DNA from: Spirochaetia bacterium UBA5763
GTDB taxonomy: Bacteria > Spirochaetota > UBA4802 > UBA5550
Direction: 5' to 3'
Assembly (NCBI GenBank): GCA_002418835.1
Contig: DIEX01000018.1
Coordinates: 370,142 to 434,141 of the forward strand
DNA length: 64,000 nt
Part shown: positions 1 to 8,176 of the stretch, in pieces
How the letters are laid out: the number at the start of each line of letters is the position of its first letter
Position numbering within the stretch: the first letter of the stretch is position 1
Program-made: the position numbers and the translations under genes
The notes under the pieces: generated by a model
What the model saw: only the letters and a program-made list of their open reading frames with translations
The model's database searches: none
What the model was told of the DNA's origin: nothing

Positions 1-470
1 GTTTTGCTGTTGTTGCTGATGAAATAGGGAAACTGGCTGATAACTCCTCCAGTGAGCTGAAAAAAATAAAAGACCTTATTGATACAAGCCGCAAAGACGC
101 TGAATTTTCTGATTCAATAATCGCAAGAATTATTGAGTTCATTGAATCTGTGGGGGTAAACCTCAATGACATTCAGGGGAAGGCTGGAGAAACAATGAAG
201 GTAATTGAAGCCCAGGAAAAAATCAGAGGGGGCATGGTTCTACGCAACAGAAAAGTTTTCGAAAAGTCGGAAATGATAAGGGATGCTTCCGCAGAACAGA
301 GCCTGGCTATGCAGGAGATAGGTAAATCTGTTGAAAGCACTAACTCCCTGGTGCAGGAGAATACAGAAAACGCCGAGTCTCTCAACAGAAATTATGAGAG
401 AATGAAAAATATTGCCGCTGAATTAAAAAAGATTATGGAGGAGAAGTCGGAGAATTTAGAGACCGCCTGA
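1..470 (+). CDS. Methyl-accepting chemotaxis protein, C-terminal fragment
   Basis: The reading frame is open from base 3 at the window edge, so the N-terminus lies outside. The first residues read FAVVADEIGKLAD, the conserved descending arm just after the hairpin tip of the chemoreceptor signalling domain that contacts CheA and CheW. The remaining residues are a long charged helix typical of the methylation/coiled-coil bundle, ending in KSENLETA. Only the last part (about 155 codons) is present; the sensor, membrane segments and HAMP domain cannot be seen. The tip is less canonical than in the complete receptor at 5.5-8.0 kb: NSSSE follows the LAD rather than EQTAES. A shorter internal start at 150 is only a methionine within the same frame. 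Confidence 0.9.
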   Translation, partial: FAVVADEIGKLADNSSSELKKIKDLIDTSRKDAEFSDSIIARIIEFIESVGVNLNDIQGKAGETMKVIEAQEKIRGGMVLRNRKVFEKSEMIRDASAEQSLAMQEIGKSVESTNSLVQENTENAESLNRNYERMKNIAAELKKIMEEKSENLETA

Positions 471-495
471 TTCCTATGCATCACCCTCAGGCTAT

Positions 496-523
496 CGGCA
501 TGATTGAAGTTCCAGTCATGCCG
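496..523. terminator. Hairpin between convergent genes
   Basis: An 8-bp perfect stem (CGGCATGA / TCATGCCG) with a 12-nt loop lies between the stop of the chemoreceptor fragment and the convergent lipoprotein gene. No T-tract directly follows on either strand, so termination is inferred from position only. Confidence 0.35.
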
Positions 524-544
524 CAGTTTCTGAAAGATGTTTTT

Positions 545-1171
545 TTATTTCTTTTCCTCAAGGGCATCCTTGATATCTTCACCCATCTGATTTAAGATTC
601 TTTCCCGATTGGATGTCATAGTCGTTGTGCTGGTCATTTCGTGTGAACTTTCAGGATATTTATTTTTCAGAGTGAGTATAATATCACCTGTAGTTGTTGA
701 TACAAGTCTGACATTCAACTGGAATGTGAAAAACTTTTTATCCTTCTCTTTCTCTATATTCTTTTTGGTCTTTTTATTATACTCATTGTACTTGACCCTT
801 CTCACTTCCTCTTTATATTCAGTTACTTCACCGAAAAGGAGCGCCTGTGCTCCGGACAGTTTACCTATCTCTATGGTGTTGCTGAATGCGCCTGTCTGAG
901 TTTTTTCAATTTCCTTTAAAATTGAATCCAGTTTATCTCTTTCAACAACTTTCTTGTTGATGTTAAGAAAGTGCCCCTTGAAACTCTCTTCACAATCTTT
1001 GGCGATTTTTTTGTCAACACCTTCGGCTGTTTCAAATTTCATTATAGCTATTTTATCAATTGCCTTGAGCTCTTTTTTGTTTACGGAGATCTGTGAAGTG
1101 CTGCATGCTGTGAAGGCAAATATTACTGCTGATAAAAATAAGACGGCTGAGGATTTAAAAAATGTATTCAT
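545..1171 (-). CDS. CsgG-like outer-membrane lipoprotein
   Basis: A 208-residue protein with an N-terminal hydrophobic segment ending in the lipobox FTAC, so it should be lipidated at that cysteine and held in the envelope. The mature part (IDKIAIMKFETAEG, then VERDKLDSILKEIEKTQTG and GKLSGAQALLFGEVTEYKE) matches the pattern of the CsgG/LpoB-type fold: a strand with a leading 'aVlkFe' phrase, a helix with the 'v.Rd.ld.il.E' phrase and a 'l.gad.li.G.vt' strand. CsgG proteins form or support outer-membrane export pores, but the sequence alone does not say whether this one does. It is transcribed convergently with the chemoreceptor. A lysine-rich stretch around residues 125-145 is low complexity. 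Function is uncertain; fold assignment is fairly good. Confidence 0.7.
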   Translation of the reverse strand: MNTFFKSSAVLFLSAVIFAFTACSTSQISVNKKELKAIDKIAIMKFETAEGVDKKIAKDCEESFKGHFLNINKKVVERDKLDSILKEIEKTQTGAFSNTIEIGKLSGAQALLFGEVTEYKEEVRRVKYNEYNKKTKKNIEKEKDKKFFTFQLNVRLVSTTTGDIILTLKNKYPESSHEMTSTTTMTSNRERILNQMGEDIKDALEEKK

Positions 1172-1283
1172 GATTTGAGGCTCCTTGGTTTTATTGTTTG
1201 TTTTTCCTGAACTGATTAACAGATAACACCTTTTCAGAGAATAGTCAAGAATTTCTTTTGTAATAATGATGAATCTATAATGT

Positions 1284-1310
1284 AAAAAGGCCGTCCTTCC
1301 GGACAGCCTT
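1284..1310 (-). terminator. Intrinsic terminator downstream of pta
   Basis: Read on the minus strand, AAGGCTGTCC pairs with GGACGGCCTT (one mismatch, GGAA loop) and is followed by a run of five U. It lies about 60 bases beyond the pta stop codon. Confidence 0.8.
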
Positions 1311-1328
1311 ATTCAGAATAAGTGTGGA

Positions 1329-1350
1329 GCAGCAGGTTGCAACCTGCTGC
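1329..1350. repeat. 22-bp perfect palindrome
   Basis: An uninterrupted 22-bp palindrome centred on TGCA with arms GCAGCAGGTTG / CAACCTGCTGC, between the pta stop and its terminator. It would form a strong RNA hairpin on either strand. Its compact form resembles dispersed palindromic elements; compare 21052-21087. Confidence 0.75.
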
Positions 1351-1366
1351 TTAATAATATCCGTAT

Positions 1367-2365
1367 TTACTTAACCTGTGTAAGTGTAATTGCAGCTGTG
1401 TTAACTATCTCTTCCCATGTGCATCCGCGTGAAAGGTCAGTGATAGGCTGTGCGAAACCCTGAAGCATGGGGCCGTATGCAGCAGCACCGCCGAACCTCT
1501 GAACCAGTTTGTATCCGATGTTACCGGACTGGAGATCAGGGAATATGAGAACATTAGCATGTCCCGGAACTTTTGAGTCTGGAGCTTTCTGCTTTCCAAC
1601 GCTTTCAACAAGAGCTGCGTCAGCCTGAAGTTCCCCGTCAATTATGAGGCTTGGATTTTTTGCTTTTACGATTTCAAGGGCTTTAACAACCTTGTCAACG
1701 TTTTCATGTTTTGCTGATCCCTTTGTTGAGAAAGAGAGCAATGCAACAATCGGTTCTGTGTTGAGGAAAGTTTTGCATGATTCTGCTGACATAAGAGCTA
1801 TCTCTGCGAGTTCTTCTGCAGTGGGATTCGGAATTGTCGCGCAGTCACCGAAGATCATGAGGCCGTCTTTTCCCCATTTTTTATCAGGTATATCCATAAC
1901 AAAACATGACGATGCTGATTTAACGCCGGGTGCTGTTCCGATGATATTGAAGCCTGCAACAAGAACTTTACCTGTCGCGTTTTCTGCGCCTGCAACCATT
2001 GCGTCTGCAACATTTCTCTTAACCATCATTGCGCCCCATCTGAGGTTGTCCAGCATTGCTTTTGCTGCTTCCTCTTCTGTAACACCTTTGTGCTTCCTCA
2101 TTTCATAGAAAGCGTTTGCGAATTCAGCTTTTTTGTCAGATGTTGCAGGATCGATAAGTGAAAGCCCGTCGAGTTTAACGCCCTGTTCCGCAGCAACTTT
2201 TGCTATGGTATCATGGTTGCCGACGAGAAATACTTCTGACGCGATTTTTTCATCAAGAATGGCTCTCGCAGCTTTTACAGTTCTTGGCTCTGTCCCTTCT
2301 GCGAGCACAAGCTTTTTACCGGCAGCTTTAGCTTTCGCCTTCATGGTTTCAACGAAATTACTCAT
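1367..2365 (-). CDS. pta: Phosphate acetyltransferase
   Basis: A 332-residue enzyme that interconverts acetyl-CoA and acetyl phosphate in the cytoplasm, the first half of the Pta-AckA route to acetate and ATP. Length fits the short, single-domain Pta class. Recognisable family segments are KLVLAEGTEPRTVKAA near the N-terminus, VADAMVAGAENATG and GFNIIGTAPGVKSASSCFVM in the middle, and LIFPDLQSGNIGYKLVQRFGGA near residue 275, followed by the GPMLQGFAQPITDLSRG end motif. No ackA is next to it. An upstream TTGACA element and a downstream terminator suggest it is transcribed alone. Confidence 0.96.
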   Translation of the reverse strand: MSNFVETMKAKAKAAGKKLVLAEGTEPRTVKAARAILDEKIASEVFLVGNHDTIAKVAAEQGVKLDGLSLIDPATSDKKAEFANAFYEMRKHKGVTEEEAAKAMLDNLRWGAMMVKRNVADAMVAGAENATGKVLVAGFNIIGTAPGVKSASSCFVMDIPDKKWGKDGLMIFGDCATIPNPTAEELAEIALMSAESCKTFLNTEPIVALLSFSTKGSAKHENVDKVVKALEIVKAKNPSLIIDGELQADAALVESVGKQKAPDSKVPGHANVLIFPDLQSGNIGYKLVQRFGGAAAYGPMLQGFAQPITDLSRGCTWEEIVNTAAITLTQVK

Positions 2366-2435
2366 AATATTACTCCTGGAATTGTATAAAATTTTATTGT
2401 TTTATTTATATATCAGAGAGACTCAATCATGTTCG

Positions 2436-2464
2436 ACAGTAGACATATCTAATCTTTATGTCAA
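2436..2464 (-). promoter_or_regulatory. Candidate sigma70-type promoter of pta
   Basis: On the minus strand TTGACA is followed after 17 bases by TACTGT, about 70 bases upstream of the pta start. The -35 is perfect, the -10 weak (three of six matches). Confidence 0.4.
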
Positions 2465-2525
2465 GAATTTAATATATGGCAATTGAACGAAGAAATCTTT
2501 GTATTATGATCAATTGAATTCGGTT

Positions 2526-2545
2526 ATACCCGTTAAAACGGGTAT
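2526..2545. repeat. 8-bp stem-loop in pta-metF gap
   Basis: ATACCCGT and ACGGGTAT form a perfect 8-bp stem with a TAAA loop, downstream of the metF stop on the minus strand and upstream of pta. It could end the metF transcript, but no T-tract follows. Confidence 0.5.
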
Positions 2546-2588
2546 CTATGTTTAGTATCTATGAAGAGTTCGTATGAAGTATTACTGG

Positions 2589-2612
2589 ATTCCCGCCTGC
2601 GCGGGAATGACA
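2589..2612. repeat. REP-like palindrome
   Basis: ATTCCCGC and GCGGGAAT form a stem with a short CTGC loop, followed by TGACAG. This 'GGATTCCCGC..GCGGGAATGACA' form is a well-known class of dispersed palindromic repeat in many bacteria. It sits 8 bases beyond the metF stop. It shares the GGAATGACAG-type end with the elements near 49.1 kb. Confidence 0.65.
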
Positions 2613-2619
2613 GTGTGAG

Positions 2620-3510
2620 TTATCTATTGAGGGATGTGGAAGTGGAAATCCCCAGTGATGAGTAAATCTCCCTTGTGGCCTTTGACTGGTTCAGTGTATA
2701 GAAATGTATCCCCCTGACGTCATTATCTATAAGCTCATGAACCTGCTGTGTAGCCCAGTGAATGCCGACTTTTTCAACATAGCTGTCATCCTCTGCGCGG
2801 AGGAGTGCTCTCTGCAGTTTGGCCGGTATGCGGGTTCCCAGCGCGAGTTCAGCCATGCGGTACATCCCTTTCATTGATGTTACAGGCATAATCCCCGCTA
2901 TAATCGGGATTTTTATCCCTGCAATCTCGCATCTCTCCCTGAAATCGTAGAAATCCCTGTTGTCAAAAAAAAGCTGTGTGCAGATGTAGTCAGCTCCTGC
3001 ATCAACCTTTCTTTTAAGATTATCCATCTCGATGATCCTGTTTGGTGTCTCAGGATGTCCCTCAGGGTACCCTGCCACGCCAATCCCCATTTCAGGGAAA
3101 TTCTTCTTTATAAATTCCACAAGTTCAGAAGCGTAACCGAATCCCCCTTCTGTCCTGACAAATTTTTCTGAGCCGGCCTGAGGGTCCCCTCGAAGCGCCA
3201 TGATATTTCTGATTTTATTTTCCCTGTAGCGTGAGAGAACCGCATGGATCTCATCCCTGGTTGAGCCGACACAAGTCAGGTGGGAAACTACGGTGATATT
3301 TGTCTCTTTCTGAATTTTGACAATGAGGTCATGTGTCAGATCCCGTGATGAGCCCCCGGCTCCGTAAGTCACACTGACATAAGCCGGTTTCAGGGGAACA
3401 AGGTCGCTTATTGTTCTGAAAAGGGTTTCGGAAGCTTTTTCGCTCTTCGGAGGGAAGAACTCAAAGCTGCAGGAGATTCTGTTATTATCGAGTATTTCGC
3501 GTATATGCAC
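2620..3510 (-). CDS. metF: 5,10-methylenetetrahydrofolate reductase
   Basis: A 296-residue FAD enzyme reducing 5,10-methylene-THF to 5-methyl-THF, the methyl donor for methionine synthesis or, in acetogens, for the methyl branch of the Wood-Ljungdahl pathway. The N-terminal SFEFFPPKSEKA contains the family's catalytic glutamate region; YVSVTYGAGGSSRD, IMALRGDPQ, GVAGYPEGHPE and DAGADYICTQLFFDN are all classical MetF blocks in the right order and spacing. The start is GTG at 3510, with AAGGA about seven bases ahead. It is a stand-alone gene in front of the C45-type hydrolase, which runs the other way. Confidence 0.96.
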   Translation of the reverse strand: MHIREILDNNRISCSFEFFPPKSEKASETLFRTISDLVPLKPAYVSVTYGAGGSSRDLTHDLIVKIQKETNITVVSHLTCVGSTRDEIHAVLSRYRENKIRNIMALRGDPQAGSEKFVRTEGGFGYASELVEFIKKNFPEMGIGVAGYPEGHPETPNRIIEMDNLKRKVDAGADYICTQLFFDNRDFYDFRERCEIAGIKIPIIAGIMPVTSMKGMYRMAELALGTRIPAKLQRALLRAEDDSYVEKVGIHWATQQVHELIDNDVRGIHFYTLNQSKATREIYSSLGISTSTSLNR

Positions 3511-3686
3511 TTTATTATCCTTTAAATTATTAAATTCTAAACTCTTCCGGTGAAAGTATATGTCAATAAAATTATTTGAGGTTTAGCGCCTGTAGTTATT
3601 AAAGCTACTTTCTTTTAAGGAAATAATTTCTGGACAGAAAAACGGGCGGGGATGAAAAGGGGTAAAACAGTGTTCAGGCGGATTTT

Positions 3687-5486
3687 ATGTTTTTTATGAA
3701 TAGGGCGTGTATATATACAAAAAAAATAACTTCTGAAGAGGGAGTTAAAAGGTTCCGTGATGGTGAACTTTCGTACTCCTGCGGTTATCCCCTGCTTAAG
3801 CTGAAGGGCTCATACTACAGCATGGGCCTGCAGTATGGCGTACTGCTCCGTAATGAAATAAAGCAGCTTTACGGCAGAAATAACGATCGCAAGGCCGAGG
3901 TGATGAGCGCGCTCCCGTGGTACATGAGGCCTGCCGGCGGGCTTATTATGGCTCTGGTTGCGGGATATTCAGCATTACGTGTTCCGCGTAAATACAGGAG
4001 GGAGCTCTCTGCCCTTTCAAGGGGGAGCGGGGTATCCTTTATGGATATTGCCACAGCTGCATTCGGCGGAGTGGTGTTTGACGCTGCATGCACATCCGTT
4101 CTGGCAGGAGGGAAAGGGGGATTGCTCCACGCGCAGAACCTTGATTTTGAGCCTGCGTATCTTGGTGAGTTCCCTGTGATTGTCGAGTATAATCATCCGG
4201 GGAAACTCCGCTACATGCATCTTGGAATTGCGGGGATTCCGGGGATTTTTCACGGTATGAATGAAAAGGGTATATCTGTCACAGTGAACTACGGCGACGG
4301 AACATATAACAGGGCGAATAAAGGTCTTCCCATGGGGTATAAACTCCGTGAGATCCTTGAAAGGGGGGAGAGTATTGATGATGTTGAGAGGATTCTCCAC
4401 GAGACAGGCCCTGATGAACTGGGTTGGATTGTAACAGTGGGGAGCTCATGCGAAAAGTGCGGTGCGGTTTTTGATATATTCAACGGAGAGATTGTCCGGA
4501 CACCATTCTCCGGTGCCGGATGCGAATTTGTTATTAACAATATTTTCTCCCCTGACAGGACGGGGAATTCTGAACTTTCAAAAAAATATCTTCAGATAAG
4601 CAGGGGGGAGGGCCTCTATAATCTCGCAAGGGCGGATAGACTTAAAAAGATTCCGGGTAAAAAGGGTATCCGGTCAGTTGATGATATGATCAGTTTTCTG
4701 AGAGACTATGATTTTTACGGATACAGAAAGTTCTGCGGTTCAATGAATGCAACCATTGTTAACGAACGGACTCTACACACTATAATTTTTGATTATGCTG
4801 ATTCAGCAGTTTATTTCTCATCCGCCCAGGGGTACAGTGCTTTGTCACGAATAGTGCGGTATGATTTCAATAACGGCGGAGCTGCATCATACAGGGAGCC
4901 CGCGCCTGAATTTGAATCTGAAGAACTGAAAAGCTTTCTCGAGTGGTACTGCAGCTTTCAGGATGCATCAATAATCGGTACTGTCACAGAGGGTATATCG
5001 AGGCGATTCAGTTTCGTGAAATTTAAAGATCCCGATTTTTCAGGTGTTCTAAAGAGCGCGCATACCGCGTCGTGCAGAAATCCGCGTGAGCTCTGGTCGC
5101 TCTTCAGAATATGGAAAAGGAGCAGAATCGCGATTGATCCGGAGGATATACTCCGCTCCTGCGATAAGATGATAAAGAGATACCCTGACCTCGCGATACT
5201 TGGAATCATTAAAGGTAACATGGAAAAGTCGCTGAAAAGATATGATGCGGCTGCAAAAACTTTTGAGAGCGCTCTCAGGTGCGGTATAATCTCAGGTTAT
5301 GATAAAATTCACATTTATCATGATCTTGTTAAACTTTCCGGCAGGAGCGGAAAAAAGGAGAAAGCCCTGAAGTATGCGCGTATGAATATTACTCTTATTG
5401 ACTCATTAACAGAGAGATACTCCAGCGGTGATACCACCGGAAGGATTTATAAAAAGATGAAGAATTTTGTTGAGAAGCCTGAGTGA
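3687..5486 (+). CDS. C45-type Ntn-hydrolase/acyltransferase with C-terminal helical repeats
   Basis: A 599-residue protein. Residues 30-400 follow the peptidase C45 / isopenicillin-N acyltransferase-like pattern: a SYYSMGLQYGVLLR segment near residue 43, then ACTSVLAGGKGGLLHAQNLDF with a candidate nucleophilic cysteine at 135 (exposed after self-cleavage in this family), and GIPGIFHGMNEKGISVTVNYGD. Known members cleave or transfer acyl groups on linear amides. After about residue 430 the sequence becomes charged and helical with TPR-like phrases (YDAAAKTFESAL, KEKALKYARMNI), an unusual addition. There is no clear signal peptide, only a weakly hydrophobic stretch near 84-97. AGGCGG lies five bases before the ATG. 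Substrate is unknown. Confidence 0.75.
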   Translation: MFFMNRACIYTKKITSEEGVKRFRDGELSYSCGYPLLKLKGSYYSMGLQYGVLLRNEIKQLYGRNNDRKAEVMSALPWYMRPAGGLIMALVAGYSALRVPRKYRRELSALSRGSGVSFMDIATAAFGGVVFDAACTSVLAGGKGGLLHAQNLDFEPAYLGEFPVIVEYNHPGKLRYMHLGIAGIPGIFHGMNEKGISVTVNYGDGTYNRANKGLPMGYKLREILERGESIDDVERILHETGPDELGWIVTVGSSCEKCGAVFDIFNGEIVRTPFSGAGCEFVINNIFSPDRTGNSELSKKYLQISRGEGLYNLARADRLKKIPGKKGIRSVDDMISFLRDYDFYGYRKFCGSMNATIVNERTLHTIIFDYADSAVYFSSAQGYSALSRIVRYDFNNGGAASYREPAPEFESEELKSFLEWYCSFQDASIIGTVTEGISRRFSFVKFKDPDFSGVLKSAHTASCRNPRELWSLFRIWKRSRIAIDPEDILRSCDKMIKRYPDLAILGIIKGNMEKSLKRYDAAAKTFESALRCGIISGYDKIHIYHDLVKLSGRSGKKEKALKYARMNITLIDSLTERYSSGDTTGRIYKKMKNFVEKPE

Positions 5487-5499
5487 TATCAGGCTTCTC
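5472..5499. terminator. Hairpin spanning two convergent stop codons
   Basis: An 11-bp perfect stem (GAGAAGCCTGA / TCAGGCTTCTC) with a six-base loop covers the last codons and stop of the hydrolase and of the convergent chemoreceptor, which end only two bases apart. No T-tract is present, so its role as terminator or transcript-end protector is inferred. Confidence 0.65.
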
Positions 5500-7963
5500 T
5501 CTGAGTATCTGTTATAAAAAATTCGAGAAGACTCTTCATGCTTTCAGCCTGAGCGCTTATCTCCTCTGCTGAAGAGGCAATCTCCTCTGCACCCGAAGCC
5601 TGCTGCTGTGTCTGTTCATTAATCTGATCCATAGTCTTTGATATCTCTGTATGAGTTATAGTCTGCTCATGAGTTGAATCAGAGATATTATCAGCCATCT
5701 CCATTACCTGCTTGGTGGCAGTGGTTACATCTTCACCTGCCTTTGCCTGGGTTTCAGTTGACTGTGCAATTTTCTGTACCAGGGTTTTTGTGTTATTGAT
5801 AAAATTGATGATGTTATTAAGGGCCTGTGATGTGTCATTAATATCCTGTATCCCCTGTTTGGCGGATGTTACCCCGTTAGACACAAGTGAAGTAATGCTC
5901 TTTGCTGACTCTGCTGTCTGTTCAGCCAGTTTGCCTATTTCATCTGCAACAACCGCGAATCCGCGTCCATGATCCCCTGCGCGGGCAGCTTCAATTGCCG
6001 CATTAAGAGCAAGGAGGTTAACCTGGTCTGAAATATCGCTTATGAGTGAAACCATCTCAGCTATTTTAATTGAGTTTGCTTCAATGCTGTTCATCCCTGT
6101 TATTGTATTCTGCATAAGGTCGCTGCCTTTTAATGCTTCATTTGTTGTGTCATTGGCAACCTTCAGTGTTGCCACCGCATCGTTGTTAACAGCTTTTATA
6201 AGGCCCCCCAGCTCTTCGATGAGTTTGTAGGTGTTCTTTGCGTGATTAGACTGTGTCTTGGCACTGTCAGCAATAGATTCATTGGATGCGGAGATCTCCT
6301 CAAGAGAAGCGGTTGCCTCTTCAACAGAAGCAGCCTGCATCTGAGCGCTGTCAGCAAGTGATGAACTTGTGGCGGAGAGCTCCTCTGCTGAAGCCGCAAG
6401 CTGGTTGGAGGAGTTAAGCGCTGAGTCAACAACCTCTGTGATCTTATCCTGGAACTGCTTCATGTTTTTAATCATATCACCGAATTCGTCGGGGAGATAG
6501 TCGTCGGTTCTGGCTGTGAGATCCCCTGAGGAAAGTTTTTTAAAAACTTTGATTGTGTTCCGTATTGGTGTAGAGAAACTCTTCCCTGTTTTATATAGTA
6601 TTATGAAAACTATTATGTATATAAACAGCATCCCAAGAATAACGCGCAGAACAATATCATTTACCGGTTTCATGAGGGCTGATTCGTAACTTGTTGAAAC
6701 CAGATAATGACCTGTTGATTTCAGTTTTATTTTACGAAGCATCAGAGGTTTGTTGTTGATTATGAAGTCATGGAATTCGCTGTCATCTCCTCTGACAAAG
6801 GCGTTTAAATCTTTGCCGTCCTTATCCAGTAGGTCCTTCCCTATAACTTTATCAAGAAGCCTCTCCTCCGGATGATAAATAATTTTACCCTCGGTGTTCA
6901 TAATAAAAAATTTTGTCTCATCAGTTGTGCTTGCACCGTCAATTATAGTTTTCATTGAGGCAGCATTAACAGTAGTGCCGATGGCACCCCACATATTTCC
7001 GTTAATCATTTTAGGAACAAGACAGACAATTACCATGTTCCCGGTATTTTTACTTATTACCAGATCAGACCATACTGTCTTTTTTTCTGATCTTACTTTT
7101 TTATAATAATCGCGATCAGTGATATCCATCTTCTTATTTAAATTCGAGTATATGATACCGTCATTTTTACCGAGGTAGACCAGTTCGATATTTTTACTTT
7201 GCATATGATCTTTTATTCTTACGGCAAGTGAGTAGGATTCATTCTCGCTGGTTGTTTCAGGTGTAATAAAATTCAGAGCTGAGTATATCTCAACCTGTAT
7301 CTTGTCAAAGGTATCATCAATTGATATTGCCGCTTTATCCGCCTGGGAAATGGTTGTCTGTCTGTAGAATTCTATGGTTCTCTTGACATTAATAGAGTAG
7401 ATCGCAATTCCCACAAAAAGAAGAGTTATAACCAGAAAACTTAATATCGGGGCCAGGAGTTTTTCAAACATAGAGAGGGATCTGAGATTTACTCTGCTTG
7501 AAACAGGATAGAGGATTATTTTAAATCTATAATAGTGAAATAGTGCAAGACTCAGTGAAAGAAAAATTCCCAGAAGCAGATAAAATACTGCCTGCCACGG
7601 TGTAAGCAGCATCCTTTTATAGAAACTGAGAATAGTTATAATAATTGATTCAGTCAGTAAAGGTGTAAGGAATAAAGCAGTAACAATCAGAGGGAGCTTC
7701 CTGGCGAACTGTATCGATTTTTCATCATCAGATTTCTGTTCTATAAGTTTCTGCAGCCTGGTGGTAATGATATTATAAATAATAATTACTATTGCGAAAA
7801 GTATAAAAGCCGCCGCAAAGAGCAGTTTCATCCCGGCAATACCGCTTTTTAAATTAACACTTAAAAGTAGAAGTAGAGACATAATAATCGGGAATCCAGA
7901 CAGGCATAATATAAAGTTTACAAGCAGATCGGTTTTTATTCTTGTTAAATCATTCTGGCGCAT
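5489..7963 (-). CDS. Methyl-accepting chemotaxis protein with multi-pass N-terminus
   Basis: An 824-residue chemoreceptor. The N-terminus carries about five hydrophobic segments (roughly residues 10-32, 38-62, 85-110, 122-145, 170-192), followed by a periplasmic region of about 240 residues with dCache-like phrases (DRDYYKKVRSEKKTVWSD; GTTVNAASM), a last membrane segment near 440-457, a HAMP domain and a signalling domain ending at 824. The tip is canonical (NLLALNAAIEAARAG then GRGFAVVADEIGKLAEQTAES). Extra membrane segments before a Cache domain are not the simplest receptor layout. The Cache domain probably binds a small metabolite; which one cannot be told. GGAGG precedes the ATG. It signals to CheA/CheW, which are not in this window. 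Confidence 0.95.
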   Translation of the reverse strand: MRQNDLTRIKTDLLVNFILCLSGFPIIMSLLLLLSVNLKSGIAGMKLLFAAAFILFAIVIIIYNIITTRLQKLIEQKSDDEKSIQFARKLPLIVTALFLTPLLTESIIITILSFYKRMLLTPWQAVFYLLLGIFLSLSLALFHYYRFKIILYPVSSRVNLRSLSMFEKLLAPILSFLVITLLFVGIAIYSINVKRTIEFYRQTTISQADKAAISIDDTFDKIQVEIYSALNFITPETTSENESYSLAVRIKDHMQSKNIELVYLGKNDGIIYSNLNKKMDITDRDYYKKVRSEKKTVWSDLVISKNTGNMVIVCLVPKMINGNMWGAIGTTVNAASMKTIIDGASTTDETKFFIMNTEGKIIYHPEERLLDKVIGKDLLDKDGKDLNAFVRGDDSEFHDFIINNKPLMLRKIKLKSTGHYLVSTSYESALMKPVNDIVLRVILGMLFIYIIVFIILYKTGKSFSTPIRNTIKVFKKLSSGDLTARTDDYLPDEFGDMIKNMKQFQDKITEVVDSALNSSNQLAASAEELSATSSSLADSAQMQAASVEEATASLEEISASNESIADSAKTQSNHAKNTYKLIEELGGLIKAVNNDAVATLKVANDTTNEALKGSDLMQNTITGMNSIEANSIKIAEMVSLISDISDQVNLLALNAAIEAARAGDHGRGFAVVADEIGKLAEQTAESAKSITSLVSNGVTSAKQGIQDINDTSQALNNIINFINNTKTLVQKIAQSTETQAKAGEDVTTATKQVMEMADNISDSTHEQTITHTEISKTMDQINEQTQQQASGAEEIASSAEEISAQAESMKSLLEFFITDTQREA

Positions 7964-8176
7964 AGCACCCTCCGGCGTAGGTTCGAAGATATCATTTTAA
8001 TAATAACACATTCCGCATTAAGAGTAAATTTGCGGGTTTAAAAATAAACATTTTTTTTTGAATATTTTCAGGCAGAAATACTCTGCTTTAATTATCGGTG
8101 AGAAGTACAGGTTCAGCCATTAAAAACTCTATCATAGGGGGTCTGTCTCCTATGAATATCCGGATGATAAATAGAT

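Noticed and set aside
1405..1641. Overlapping open frames in the shadow of pta, metF and other genes
   Set aside because: They have no start signals or family motifs and run within confident genes.
2366..2619. Possible riboswitch or CRISPR-like repeats from the pta-metF palindromes
   Set aside because: The two hairpins differ in sequence and have no regular spacers; they look like a stem-loop and a REP element.
8092..8099. ACCGATAA on the minus strand upstream of the chemoreceptor, like a flagellar sigma28 -10 box
   Set aside because: No TAAA is found at the expected 15-base spacing, so it is not supported as a chemotaxis promoter.
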